A stretch of 47,123 nt of DNA from Clostridia bacterium (GTDB lineage Bacteria > Bacillota > Clostridia > TANB77 > UBA1234): assembly GCA_017469465.1 (NCBI GenBank), contig JAFUGH010000054.1:1-47123 (forward strand). Reading direction: 5' to 3'. Positions 27,524 to 35,559 of this stretch are shown piece after piece. The stretch's first letter is position 1. Each line of letters opens with the position of its first letter. The notes beneath the pieces are model-generated. The model was not told the origin of the DNA and searched no databases. It was given only the letters and a program-made list of their open reading frames with translations. The translations under genes were made by a program, and so were the position numbers.

Positions 27524-27982
27524 ATGAATAAAGAACAAATTAATGAAAAAATGAAAGAATTAAGTGAAAAAATGAAAGGCTTAAGCGATAAAGCAAAAGA
27601 TTCTGTCGAAACAGCTCAAATAGCGGGAATGTATGCGAAGGACAAAGTTGATGAAAAAATTCTAGAGGCAAAAAGTAGTGTTAATGCTATGAAAGAAAAT
27701 TATAGATTATTTTCCGAGAGAGTAAAAGGAAAAGCTTCTTCGGAACTTATTAAAGCAAAAATGAATATGGATGTTGCAAAAGCTAATTTAGAAGAGAAAA
27801 AAGCAGCGCATGACAAAGCACAAATGGAAGCATATATTGAAGAAACAATTGAATATGCATCAGCTTGTGTTGAGCTTTCTTTTTTGGCGGCAGAGGAAGC
27901 AAAACTTGCAACGTTAGAAGCAATTGCAGCCCAAGACGAGTATGATGAAAAATATGGTAGTGAAGAAACTAACAAATCGTAA
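27524..27982 (+). CDS. Ala/Glu/Lys-rich coiled-coil protein, function unknown
   Basis: A 152-residue protein predicted to be almost entirely helical, with heptad-like repeats (KMKELSEKMKGLSDKAKDSVETAQ, then a second helix with KANLEEKKAAHDKAQMEAYIEE). It has no signal peptide or membrane segment. The style resembles apolipophorin- or LEA-like helical proteins. Start is the ATG nine bases after AAAGGGGAT; an in-frame ATG 18 bases upstream lies before this site. It stands alone between gaps of about 175 and 116 bases. Confidence 0.72.
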   Translation: MNKEQINEKMKELSEKMKGLSDKAKDSVETAQIAGMYAKDKVDEKILEAKSSVNAMKENYRLFSERVKGKASSELIKAKMNMDVAKANLEEKKAAHDKAQMEAYIEETIEYASACVELSFLAAEEAKLATLEAIAAQDEYDEKYGSEETNKS

Positions 27983-28031
27983 GAGTGAAAATAGTTAAAT
28001 GACTTGGAAAAAATTGGAATCCTGTAAGAAA

Positions 28032-28060
28032 TTGACTATATTCACATAATGTGTTAAAAT
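28032..28060 (+). promoter_or_regulatory. Promoter of the Big_2/NlpC-like gene
   Basis: TTGACT, 17 bases, TAAAAT. Start of transcription would be near 28067, 30 bases before the gene. Confidence 0.65.
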
Positions 28061-28098
28061 AATTATATACATGTATTTAAAACGAAAGAGAAAGGGGA

Positions 28099-29430
28099 AT
28101 GATGATGAGATATAAAAGTAAATTTGTATTCATTCTAGGAATTATTTTTATAATGTTACTTTTCTCAATGGGTGTTGTAAGTGCAAGTGAAATTAAGAGT
28201 ATCAAGTTAACACCTTCAAATGCAAGTATTGAGTCTGGAAAAACATTAAAATTAGAAACTACAATTACGCCTAGTGATTATTCTAGCGATGATTTAACAT
28301 GGTCGACAAGTAATAAAGATATTGCAATTGTAACAAAAAGTGGAATTGTCATCGGAACAAATCCTGGAGTTGCATTGATAACTGTGAAAAGTAGTAATAA
28401 TGTAAAAGCATTTTGTGTTGTGGAAGTAAAACAAAAAAATGTTAGTCAATCAAATCAAACATCTACAACTAAAATTGATGTTTCTGACATAAAAATAACT
28501 CCTGCTTATAAAGAAATTGAACAAGGAGAAAGGTTAAGTTTAGTGGCAACAATAAGCCCATCAAATGCAACTAACAAGAAGTTGACGTGGAAGTCAAACA
28601 ATACCAAGGTTGCAGCTGTATCAAGTAGTGGTATTGTTATTGGCACAGGTGCTGGTACAGCAGTAATCACTGCTCAAAGTTCTAATGGTAAAAAAGCTGT
28701 TTGTGTAGTAGGGGTTAAAGCCAAACCTATTAGTCAACAAACGAATATCAACCAAACGAATAATAATCAGACGAACAACAATCAAACAAATAATAGCCAA
28801 ACAGTAACTCAAACACAATCGATAGAAGAAATTATAAAGAGTGGTCAAAAATTGACTGGTGCGCAAGTCGGTGAAATCATGGCAAATGCAGCTAAGATTA
28901 TGCTAAAACATAAAAGTAGTTTTGGATACAACGTCGATTATGGTGGCGCAGCGACTAGAAAAGTTTCTCAATATTGGAAGAATTCAAGTCATGTAATTTC
29001 ATCTTCAAAGAAACAACTTAAATATTTCATGAATTGTGAAGGTTTTTGTAAAACAGTAATTCGCTGGAGTCTAGGTGTTGGTAGAACGGATATTTGTGCT
29101 ACTTATAATGCCACAGGAAAAGCAATAGGAGCTCCGGCAAAATCAATGGTTATTAATGGAAAAAAATATTCGGGAGGAACCATTACGGATAGTGTAATAC
29201 AAAACTTACGTCCAGGTGATATTCTAATTTGGAGAGGTAGAGCTCACTTGGCAATGTACGTTGGAAATGGAAGAATTATTGAGATAGTTGATAGTGGTGT
29301 AAGAGAAGCATCGGTGAAAACATATAATGGAAGTAGAGTCCTAAGATACGTATGGAGACCTACAAATGAGCTAGCAGCTAAATTAGATACTTCAAAGATA
29401 GATTTAGAGCTAACAAAGGTAAAATGGTAA
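28099..29430 (+). CDS. Secreted protein with two Big_2 Ig-like domains and an NlpC/P60-like peptidase domain
   Basis: A 443-residue exported protein. The signal peptide ends near VVSASE (about residue 29). Two Big_2 domains (about 32-112 and 130-203) each carry the LTPSNASIESGKTLKL / WSTSNKDIAIVTKSGIVIG pattern. A linker of QTNNNQTNNNQT repeats (about 213-240) leads to a C-terminal papain-like domain: Cys in NCEGFCKTVIRW (about 312-323), then GDILIWRGRAHLAMYVGNGRIIE (about 373-395) with the His. This layout fits a peptidoglycan endopeptidase or amidase. The usual DCSG is NCEG here. Three ATG codons are in tandem; the third (28105) is best spaced from AAAGGGG. Confidence 0.85.
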   Translation: MMMRYKSKFVFILGIIFIMLLFSMGVVSASEIKSIKLTPSNASIESGKTLKLETTITPSDYSSDDLTWSTSNKDIAIVTKSGIVIGTNPGVALITVKSSNNVKAFCVVEVKQKNVSQSNQTSTTKIDVSDIKITPAYKEIEQGERLSLVATISPSNATNKKLTWKSNNTKVAAVSSSGIVIGTGAGTAVITAQSSNGKKAVCVVGVKAKPISQQTNINQTNNNQTNNNQTNNSQTVTQTQSIEEIIKSGQKLTGAQVGEIMANAAKIMLKHKSSFGYNVDYGGAATRKVSQYWKNSSHVISSSKKQLKYFMNCEGFCKTVIRWSLGVGRTDICATYNATGKAIGAPAKSMVINGKKYSGGTITDSVIQNLRPGDILIWRGRAHLAMYVGNGRIIEIVDSGVREASVKTYNGSRVLRYVWRPTNELAAKLDTSKIDLELTKVKW

Positions 29431-29450
29431 TTTATTATAAAACAGGATGT

Positions 29451-29492
29451 CTCATAAATAGTAACCAAAGGTTATTATTTATGAGATTTTTT
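29451..29492 (+). terminator. Terminator after the Big_2/NlpC-like gene
   Basis: CTCATAAATA pairs with TATTTATGAG, with an inner TAACC/GGTTA stem and AAA loop, followed by TTTTTT. Confidence 0.85.
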
Positions 29493-29637
29493 ATATAGTA
29501 GTAAAGTTATAGAAATTTTTGCTTGTGGCTAAACATATTTACAAACAAAAGTTCTTCGTATAAAATGAATATATAAAACAATTCACGAATTATATGGATG
29601 ATAACAAATTATTAAATTTGCCTTGAAGGGTGATGAA

Positions 29638-30858
29638 ATGGAACGACAAATATTACATGTAGATGTGAATAATGCTTTTTTAAGTTGGACAGCAATCGAA
29701 ATGTTAAAAAACGGAAGTAAATTAGATATTAGAACTATACCATGTATTATTGGTGGTGATGAAACTACAAGAAGAGGAATTGTACTTGCTAAAAGCATGA
29801 AAGCAAAAGAGTATGGAATTGTTACTGCCGAAACGATATATTCCGCAAAAAGAAAATGTCCAAATTTGCAAGTGTTTAGTGGGCTAGATTATAAAAAATA
29901 TAAAGAATATTCCAATAGTTTATATCAATTACTTTTAGAATATACCGACAAGATTGAAAGATTTTCAATTGATGAATGTTTTTTAGATATGACAGAATTT
30001 TTACAAAATGATACACTACTGAATAAAGCAATGGAAATCAATAGACGCGTTAGAGAAGAGTTGGGTTTTACAGTAAATGTTGGTGTGGCTCATAATAAAT
30101 TACTTGCCAAGATGGCATCAGATTTTAAAAAGCCAGATAGAGTACATACATTATTTGAAAATGAAATACAAGAAAAAATATGGAACATGCCAATATCAGA
30201 GCTGTTTATGCTTGGGAAAAAAACGGTTCCTAAATTGTATAATATGGGAATAAAAACAATTGGAGAGTTAGCTAAAACCGATAAGAATATTCTTACTAAA
30301 AAGTTTGGACTCCATGGAGCACTAATGTGGGAGTACGCAAATGGGATAGATAATTCTCCTGTTAAGTATCAAGTTGAACTTCCAAAAAGTATCGGAAATT
30401 CAATTACGCTTCCTATGGATATTGGAAGGATTGAGGATTTAGAAAAGGTATTGCTTGCATTAACAGAACAAGTTACCTTTAGGCTGAGAAGATATAAATT
30501 GCTAGCTAGTGTTGTAAATGTACAATTAAGAACAAATAAATTTGAAGATTTTTCTCATCAAAAAAAGTTAGACATCAGTACTTCTAACACAAAAGAGATA
30601 TATACTAAAGCGAAAGAACTATTATACGAAATGTTTCAGAAAGGAATTTTAATTAGACTTATAGGTGTTAAAGTAGACGGTTTAATTGGAGAAGATGAAG
30701 TACAATTATCTATGTTTTCAACCTCAGGTACTGAAAAACAAGATAAGTTAGATAAAGTGGTTGATAATTTAAAAAATAAATATGGTTATAACTCAATTAC
30801 AAGAGCGGGAAGTATGAATGTAGACGATATTGTTAAAATGATTAGAAAATACGAATGA
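29638..30858 (+). CDS. dinB: Y-family DNA polymerase IV (DinB)
   Basis: A 406-residue translesion DNA polymerase. The catalytic motifs are HVDVNNAFLSW (residues about 6-16; the usual DMDAFF is DVNNAF, with the first metal Asp kept) and RFSIDECFLDM (about 107-117), with the Asp-Glu pair. The NVGVAHNKLLAKMASDFKKPDRV segment, helix-hairpin-helix thumb and little-finger domain follow. The start ATG at 29638 follows GAAGGGTG; the frame is open upstream to a TTG at 29623 that overlaps this site. No beta-clamp motif is obvious, though QVQLSMF near the end (EDEVQLSMF) fits a QLxLF-type clamp-binding peptide. Confidence 0.93.
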   Translation: MERQILHVDVNNAFLSWTAIEMLKNGSKLDIRTIPCIIGGDETTRRGIVLAKSMKAKEYGIVTAETIYSAKRKCPNLQVFSGLDYKKYKEYSNSLYQLLLEYTDKIERFSIDECFLDMTEFLQNDTLLNKAMEINRRVREELGFTVNVGVAHNKLLAKMASDFKKPDRVHTLFENEIQEKIWNMPISELFMLGKKTVPKLYNMGIKTIGELAKTDKNILTKKFGLHGALMWEYANGIDNSPVKYQVELPKSIGNSITLPMDIGRIEDLEKVLLALTEQVTFRLRRYKLLASVVNVQLRTNKFEDFSHQKKLDISTSNTKEIYTKAKELLYEMFQKGILIRLIGVKVDGLIGEDEVQLSMFSTSGTEKQDKLDKVVDNLKNKYGYNSITRAGSMNVDDIVKMIRKYE

Positions 30859-30913
30859 AAGAAAAAACTTGAATAAAGAACAAAAAATAAATATATGAAT
30901 GGAATGGTAGAAT

Positions 30914-31855
30914 GTGATTTATCTTATAATAGTAATTGCTTTTATATATATAATTATTAGCTACATTATGTTTGTGATAATATGTAAAAAAATGAAAACG
31001 AAAAAACCACTAGCAATTATTCATAATTCAGTTTCTAATGCCCTTAAACCTTATGAAGAGAAAACCAAAATGGGAGTAGCATGGGTTGATAATAAAATAG
31101 AAAATCATGAAGTAGAAGATGTTTATATAAAATCTAACGATGGTTTAAATCTTCATGGTCTACTAATTAAACATGAAAAGCCAAAGGGAATTCTAATAGA
31201 ATGTCATGGATATAGAAGTACAGCTAGAAGAGATTTGTATATATCATGTTTTCAATATTATAATTGGGGATATGATGTTCTTTTAAATGATCAAAGAACA
31301 TCTGAAAAAAGTGATGGAAAATATATTACTTTTGGAAGCAAAGAAAGTATGGATATAGTGAAGTGGTGTGAATATGTTAGTAATCGTTACTCTGATTTAC
31401 CAATTATTTTAGCAGGAATTTCAATGGGGGCTTCTACAGTATTACTAGCGGCTGATAAATTAAAAGAAGAGCATCATGTAAAGCTGATTATTGCTGACTC
31501 AGGTTTTATATCAGCGTGGAATGAAGTGGTATATGCTATAAAGCATTATTTTCATTTGCCAGGAGAATGTTTTATACATATGATAAACTTATGGTGTATG
31601 ATGCTGGGGAGGTTTAGCTTGAAAGAAAAAAACACAATAGATGTACTTAAAAATACGAAACTTCCGATTTTGTTTATTCACGGAGAAAATGATGATTTCG
31701 TTCCTGTGAATAATTCGGTAATTAATTATAATGAATACAAAGATAAAAAAGAATTATTAATAATTCCTGAAGCAAATCATGGAATGGGCTATTTGGTTGA
31801 TACAGAAAAATACCTAAATACAATAAAAAAATTTATTGATAAATATGTATTTTAA
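30914..31855 (+). CDS. Membrane-anchored alpha/beta hydrolase
   Basis: A 313-residue serine hydrolase with one N-terminal membrane segment (about residues 2-23). The nucleophile elbow is GISMGAS (about 168-174), the Asp is in HGENDDFVP (about 256-264) and the His in EANHGMGY (about 288-295). The fold matches the BAAT/Abhydrolase families of Clostridia, often annotated only as alpha/beta hydrolase. Starts with GTG; the upstream GGAATGG is a modest ribosome site. Follows dinB by 55 bases. The substrate is unknown. Confidence 0.85.
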   Translation: MIYLIIVIAFIYIIISYIMFVIICKKMKTKKPLAIIHNSVSNALKPYEEKTKMGVAWVDNKIENHEVEDVYIKSNDGLNLHGLLIKHEKPKGILIECHGYRSTARRDLYISCFQYYNWGYDVLLNDQRTSEKSDGKYITFGSKESMDIVKWCEYVSNRYSDLPIILAGISMGASTVLLAADKLKEEHHVKLIIADSGFISAWNEVVYAIKHYFHLPGECFIHMINLWCMMLGRFSLKEKNTIDVLKNTKLPILFIHGENDDFVPVNNSVINYNEYKDKKELLIIPEANHGMGYLVDTEKYLNTIKKFIDKYVF

Positions 31856-31873
31856 ATCTTTTGTTGCAATTAA

Positions 31874-31917
31874 TTAAAATGACACCATCTAAATAGTTTA
31901 GAAAGGTGTCATTTTAA
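31874..31917. terminator. Bidirectional terminator between the hydrolase gene and dut
   Basis: A perfect 13-bp inverted repeat (31874-31886 with 31905-31917) with AAAA and TTTT ends, between two convergent genes. Confidence 0.85.
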
Positions 31918-31947
31918 ACGTAAGCATGATTGCTATTCATATAACAA

Positions 31948-32460
31948 TTACTCATTACTTGTGCTTCCAAATCCTCCGGTTCTAATTCCTGTAGCTTCAT
32001 CATCATCTACAACTAAAAACTTTTGAAAGAAAGCTTGACCTGCAGCTTCGTGTTTTTTTAGTGTTACATCTACTGGCAAAAAATTATAGTAAGCAAACAT
32101 GATATGACCATCATTATCTTGATTTCCATAATAATCACTTTCAATAATACCAATGCTGTTTGCAAGCATTAATCCTTTTTTAAAAGGGTATGAACTTTTA
32201 GTAGCTAAAAAAAGAGCTTCATCTTCATTAAAATAAGCTTTTAATCCTGTTTTTACAAGTGTTGGCTTAAAAGCATCAAATTCTTTATCACCTTTTAAAA
32301 ACTTTCCCATATTTGAAAATGCAGTTTTCCAAATAGAAGGAATGATTGTGTCTTCAGCTGCTTCTAAATCATAAGCTACAGAATTTTTTGTTTTTCTAAT
32401 TGGTAAAGTAATATCTTTATCTTCAAAGCCCTTACATACTTCAAAACCTCTATTTTTCAT
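31948..32460 (-). CDS. dut: dUTP diphosphatase (trimeric dUTPase)
   Basis: A 170-residue enzyme that hydrolyses dUTP to dUMP and keeps uracil out of DNA. The five family motifs can be traced: SVAYDLEA (about 27-34, motif 1), a divergent motif 2 region, GLMLANSIGIIESDYYGN (about 96-113, motif 3), a motif 4-like KHEAAGQAFFQKFLV, and a C-terminal RTGGFGSTS (about 160-168, motif 5), the flexible Gly-rich arm that closes over the substrate. Slightly longer than the usual 145-150 residues because of extra sequence between motifs 1 and 3. Ribosome site AGGAGGTTATT. Single gene. Confidence 0.92.
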   Translation of the reverse strand: MKNRGFEVCKGFEDKDITLPIRKTKNSVAYDLEAAEDTIIPSIWKTAFSNMGKFLKGDKEFDAFKPTLVKTGLKAYFNEDEALFLATKSSYPFKKGLMLANSIGIIESDYYGNQDNDGHIMFAYYNFLPVDVTLKKHEAAGQAFFQKFLVVDDDEATGIRTGGFGSTSNE

Positions 32461-32633
32461 AATAACCTCCTAATTATAAAATGAAACTAAATATTTATAT
32501 AATTAATATAAATGATGAAATGAAAAGTTGATAAAATACTTTTACAATTCCCTTACTTCGATTTTATTATATTGAAATAAGAGGTTATATGCAAGAATAA
32601 ATTGTTATATTATGGATATCGTCAAATATAACT

Positions 32634-32663
32634 AAAAAAGGCGAAAATGGAATCGCCTTTTTT
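32634..32663 (-). terminator. Terminator after the 87-residue unknown gene
   Basis: AAAAAAGGCGA (32634-32644) pairs with TCGCCTTTTTT (32653-32663), an 11-bp stem. It lies directly downstream of the minus-strand gene at 32687-32950, with a run of T on either strand. Confidence 0.8.
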
Positions 32664-32686
32664 AAGAATGTGCAAAAAAGCTAAAG

Positions 32687-32950
32687 TCAAAAGTCGTTAT
32701 AGATTTCGATAGCTTTTTGAAAATCAAATCTATTTACACGGATAATATGAAATTCTGGTAGTTTGAGAAGATAACTTTTTGCGTAGATATGAAAAGGATC
32801 ATCATGGTAGTGTTTTAAGATTTCTTTTCCTCGAAGAGTTTTACAGGTAAAACGAATGTTACATTGCTGTAAAGTGTTACAAAGTTCCTCAGATTCTTTC
32901 GAAGATTCTGTACCAAAAAAAGTTTTACTGAAAAGCGAACTTAACCACAT
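32687..32950 (-). CDS. Small conserved-looking protein, function unknown
   Basis: An 87-residue protein with good ribosome site GAAAGGATG about ten bases before ATG. It contains CNIRFTCKTL, HYHDDPFHIYAKSYL and a final EFHIIRVNRFDFQKAIEIYNDF. The beta-alpha-beta pattern with a closing xVxRxDFxKA segment recalls the DUF2007-like small signal-transduction domains, but the similarity is weak. It has its own terminator and is transcribed divergently from the next unknown gene; the two share a 303-base gap with an inverted repeat. Confidence 0.65.
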   Translation of the reverse strand: MWLSSLFSKTFFGTESSKESEELCNTLQQCNIRFTCKTLRGKEILKHYHDDPFHIYAKSYLLKLPEFHIIRVNRFDFQKAIEIYNDF

Positions 32951-33253
32951 GAAAACAACATCCTTTCAACATTTATGTTCGTGATTGTGAATAGATTAGT
33001 TACAAGTTCATAACGGGGGTAACTTAGTTAAGCACCTTGATTAGATATTCTTTGACTAAAATCGACACAATTTTACCATAATAATTATTATTTAGCAAGG
33101 ATTTGATAAATTTTTGTTGCAATTTAATTCAAATTATGGTAAACTTATAAAGCAAATCAAGGTTGTTACTAAGAAGAAAGGAGAATATTTTTTACTTTCA
33201 TTGTACGCTCGACTTAATAGTTGTAATTACTGCATAAACAAAGGAGGACGTCT
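32951..33253. other. Divergent intergenic region with a spaced inverted repeat
   Basis: Between two divergent small genes. TTTACCATAAT (33072-33082) and ATTATGGTAAA (33133-33143) form a perfect 11-bp inverted repeat 50 bases apart. The right arm overlaps the -10 box of the rightward promoter, so it could be a pair of operator half-sites or a hairpin. No gene in either strand is convincing. Confidence 0.55.
33117..33145 (+). promoter_or_regulatory. Promoter of the 128-residue unknown gene
   Basis: TTGCAA, 17 bases, TAAACT. The -10 box overlaps the ATTATGGTAAA half of the inverted repeat. The transcript would have a leader of about 100 bases. Confidence 0.55.
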
Positions 33254-33640
33254 ATGTTTGGCTATTACAATGGTTATTCGGAGTCTGGAGCTCCTTGTCA
33301 GTCCCACTTGCTGCTTCATTCTGGTTACAGATACAAATTTCAGAAATTTTACGAACTTTGTGGAGAAACGTTCGTAGAAATTGAAGGAATGGATAATCAT
33401 CAGAATAAAGAAGCCAATCCTGGATTCAATTTGAAGTGGTTTTCTACGATGCCACCTGAATTTGCATATAGTTGTCAAAAGCCTGTACCAAATTCAAAAA
33501 TTCAGATTGAAACGGTTAATCCTAAACATCCTGATGATGTGTGCATCTTTCAAATAAAGATTTTGGAAGTACATCAAATAGCGATGAACACCTATTGTGT
33601 GTTTGCGGACGATTATAAATCGTACATTGTACAGATTTAA
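33254..33640 (+). CDS. Uncharacterised 128-residue protein
   Basis: Start ATG lies eight bases after a perfect AAAGGAGG site, which makes this a real gene despite the lack of known motifs. The product has no signal peptide or membrane segment. It is rich in His, Cys, Tyr and Phe (for example HLLLHSGYRYKFQKFYELCGETF and HPDDVCIFQIKILEVHQIA) and looks like a small beta-rich domain. It has its own promoter and a terminator. Function unknown. Confidence 0.7.
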   Translation: MFGYYNGYSESGAPCQSHLLLHSGYRYKFQKFYELCGETFVEIEGMDNHQNKEANPGFNLKWFSTMPPEFAYSCQKPVPNSKIQIETVNPKHPDDVCIFQIKILEVHQIAMNTYCVFADDYKSYIVQI

Positions 33641-33681
33641 GAAGTGTGTATTGCTTCTAAAGTAATGAATTATTAAAAAGG

Positions 33682-33751
33682 AAGTCCTGAAATACTAATT
33701 GCATAATGAAAGTAGTTTTCATTTAGTAATTACTATTTTGGGACTTTTTTC
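33682..33751 (+). terminator. Terminator after the 128-residue unknown gene
   Basis: AAGTCC..GAAATA..TAATT (33682-33700) pairs over about 18 of 21 positions with the arm ending TATTTTGGGACTT, followed by a T-run. Confidence 0.75.
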
Positions 33752-33790
33752 ACTAAGAAAGCATCAATTTACAAAATATGTTTACTAATA

Positions 33791-33819
33791 TTGAATAAAC
33801 TAGTAAAACATGGTATAAT
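33791..33819 (+). promoter_or_regulatory. Promoter of the znuACB-type operon
   Basis: TTGAAT, 17 bases, TATAAT. Transcription would begin near 33826, just before a copy of the dispersed palindrome. No obvious Zur-type operator overlaps it. Confidence 0.7.
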
Positions 33820-33831
33820 GTATTCGTCTAT

Positions 33832-33856
33832 GTAGCGGAGCACATTGTGCTCCATA
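33832..33856 (+). repeat. Copy of the 25-bp dispersed palindrome (GGAGC arm type)
   Basis: GTAGCGGAGCACA and TGTGCTCCATA around a central T. It lies in the 5' leader of znuA, between promoter and ribosome site, where it would form a stable hairpin. Confidence 0.8.
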
Positions 33857-33902
33857 TATTATGATTATAAATCGCATATATTAAGTAAGAAAGGAATTAG
33901 TT

Positions 33903-34820
33903 ATGAAAAATATATGTTATTTTTTTATCTTTTTTATGATGCTTTTTACGTTAATAGGGTGCAGTCAAAGTCAAAATAAAGATACCAATAAATTAAATAT
34001 AGTTACGTCGTTTTATCCGATTTATATTGCAACAAGCAATATTGTAGACAATGTGGAAAATGTCAATTTATCAAATATGACAAATATAGAAGTGGGTTGC
34101 TTGCACGATTACCAACTAACAACAAAAGATATGAATGAATTGGAACGTGCTGATATATTTATTGTAAATGGAGGAGGAATGGAGTCTTTCTTAGATAAAG
34201 CAATAAACACTTGTCCTGAACTAAATATTATAGATTCAAGTGAAGGAATCATACAAGCACACGAACAAGAAGAACATGCCGAAGAGGATGATGAGCATGG
34301 CCATCATCATGGGGAAAATGCACATATTTGGGTTAGTATTAGCATGTATATAGAGCAAGTAAAAAATATTGCTGAATCCCTTGGAAAAATTGACAGTCAA
34401 AACAAAGAAAAGTATATGGCAAATGCTAATAATTATATTAATAAATTAGAAGAATTAAAAGAGCAAATGCATTCAGAATTAGGTGTTTTGAAAAATAGAA
34501 ATATAGTAACTTTTCATGAAGCATTTGAGTTTTTTGCAGAAGAATTTGGCTTAAATGTAGTTGCTGTTATCGAACGTGAACCAGGAACAAGTCCAAGTGC
34601 AGGAGAACTTGCAAAAATAATCGAAGATATAAAGGATACCAATGCAACTGCGATTTTTGTTGAACCACAGTATGATGCAGGTATAGCAAATGTAATTGCT
34701 AATGAGACAAATAAACCTGTGTATACCTTAGACCCAGTAGTAACTGGTGAATTAAGTAAAGATGCATATGAAAGAATTATGAAAGAAAATTTAAGAATTT
34801 TGAAGGAGGCACTAAAATAA
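33903..34820 (+). CDS. znuA: Metal ABC transporter substrate-binding lipoprotein (ZnuA-like)
   Basis: A 305-residue cluster A-I solute-binding protein for zinc or manganese. Signal with lipobox LIGC (Cys20). Metal-ligand His and acidic residues of the fold lie in VGCLHDYQLTTKDMNEL (about residues 60-77), ENAHIWVSISMYIEQV (about 137-152), TFHEAFEFFAEEFGL (about 203-217) and the C-terminal VEPQYDAG. A His-rich acidic loop (EHAEEDDEHGHHHGENAH, about 122-139) precedes the second ligand, a strong sign of zinc. First gene of a three-gene importer operon; the next gene starts directly after its stop codon. Confidence 0.92.
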   Translation: MKNICYFFIFFMMLFTLIGCSQSQNKDTNKLNIVTSFYPIYIATSNIVDNVENVNLSNMTNIEVGCLHDYQLTTKDMNELERADIFIVNGGGMESFLDKAINTCPELNIIDSSEGIIQAHEQEEHAEEDDEHGHHHGENAHIWVSISMYIEQVKNIAESLGKIDSQNKEKYMANANNYINKLEELKEQMHSELGVLKNRNIVTFHEAFEFFAEEFGLNVVAVIEREPGTSPSAGELAKIIEDIKDTNATAIFVEPQYDAGIANVIANETNKPVYTLDPVVTGELSKDAYERIMKENLRILKEALK

Positions 34821-35540
34821 ATGCAAAATAGTTGCGGATTTTGTTGTACAAAAATTAATAATATTAGTGTGAAAAGAGGAAGTAAGCAGATTCTAAAAAA
34901 TGTTAATATTCATATACACTGTGGTAAACTTACAGCCATCATTGGAAAAAATGGTGCTGGTAAGTCAACGTTGCTTCGTGCAATTTTAGGTGAGATTCCT
35001 CATGAAGGAGATATTAGCTTCAAATCTAAAACAAAAGGACAAACAAAAATTAGAATTGGATATGTACCTCAAAAATTAGACCTGGAAAATTCGCCAATCA
35101 CAGTGTATGACATGGTTGCGACATATTCTTCGAATGTGCCAGTGTTTTTATATAAGAGCAAAAAACTTCATGAAAAAATTAAAGAACATTTAAAAGCATT
35201 TGGAGCTGAAGAATTAATAGATAGAAAAGTAAATAGACTTTCAGGTGGTGAGCTTCAAAGAGTGATGCTTGCCCTAGCTATGATGTCTAAGCCAGATTTA
35301 TTAATTTTAGATGAGCCAATTTCAGGTATTGATAAAAATGGAAAAGAACAATTCTATGAAAAAATATATCAACTAAAAAACACAGAAGATATAGCAGTAA
35401 TCATAGTTTCACACGATTTTGAATATGTAAAAAAATATGCAGATAACGTGATACTTTTAAATCAAACAATAGAAGAAGAAGGAACGCCAGAAAAAGTGTT
35501 CCAAAGTGCTAAATTTATTGAAGTTTTTGGGAAAATATAA
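34821..35540 (+). CDS. znuC: Metal ABC transporter ATPase (ZnuC-like)
   Basis: A 239-residue ABC ATPase that powers the importer. Walker A GKNGAGKST (about residues 44-52), Q-loop in GYVPQKLDL, signature LSGGELQR (about 140-147), Walker B LLILDEP (about 160-166) and the H-loop in VIIVSHDFEYV. An unusual Cys-containing start, MQNSCGFCCTKINNI, with four Cys near the N-terminus of the protein, might bind metal. The start is directly adjacent to the znuA stop, with AGGAGG inside znuA. Confidence 0.93.
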   Translation: MQNSCGFCCTKINNISVKRGSKQILKNVNIHIHCGKLTAIIGKNGAGKSTLLRAILGEIPHEGDISFKSKTKGQTKIRIGYVPQKLDLENSPITVYDMVATYSSNVPVFLYKSKKLHEKIKEHLKAFGAEELIDRKVNRLSGGELQRVMLALAMMSKPDLLILDEPISGIDKNGKEQFYEKIYQLKNTEDIAVIIVSHDFEYVKKYADNVILLNQTIEEEGTPEKVFQSAKFIEVFGKI

Positions 35541-35559
35541 TTCAAAGAAGGAGATTAAT

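Noticed and set aside
28741..28800. Tandem-repeat DNA of the AACAATCAAAC type as a possible CRISPR or VNTR
   Set aside because: It encodes the Asn/Gln/Thr linker of the Big_2/NlpC-like protein in frame; the units are short and contiguous, without spacers.
33114..33478. Two further frames on both strands around the start of the 128-residue unknown gene
   Set aside because: They overlap the gene that has a perfect ribosome site, and one runs through the promoter region.
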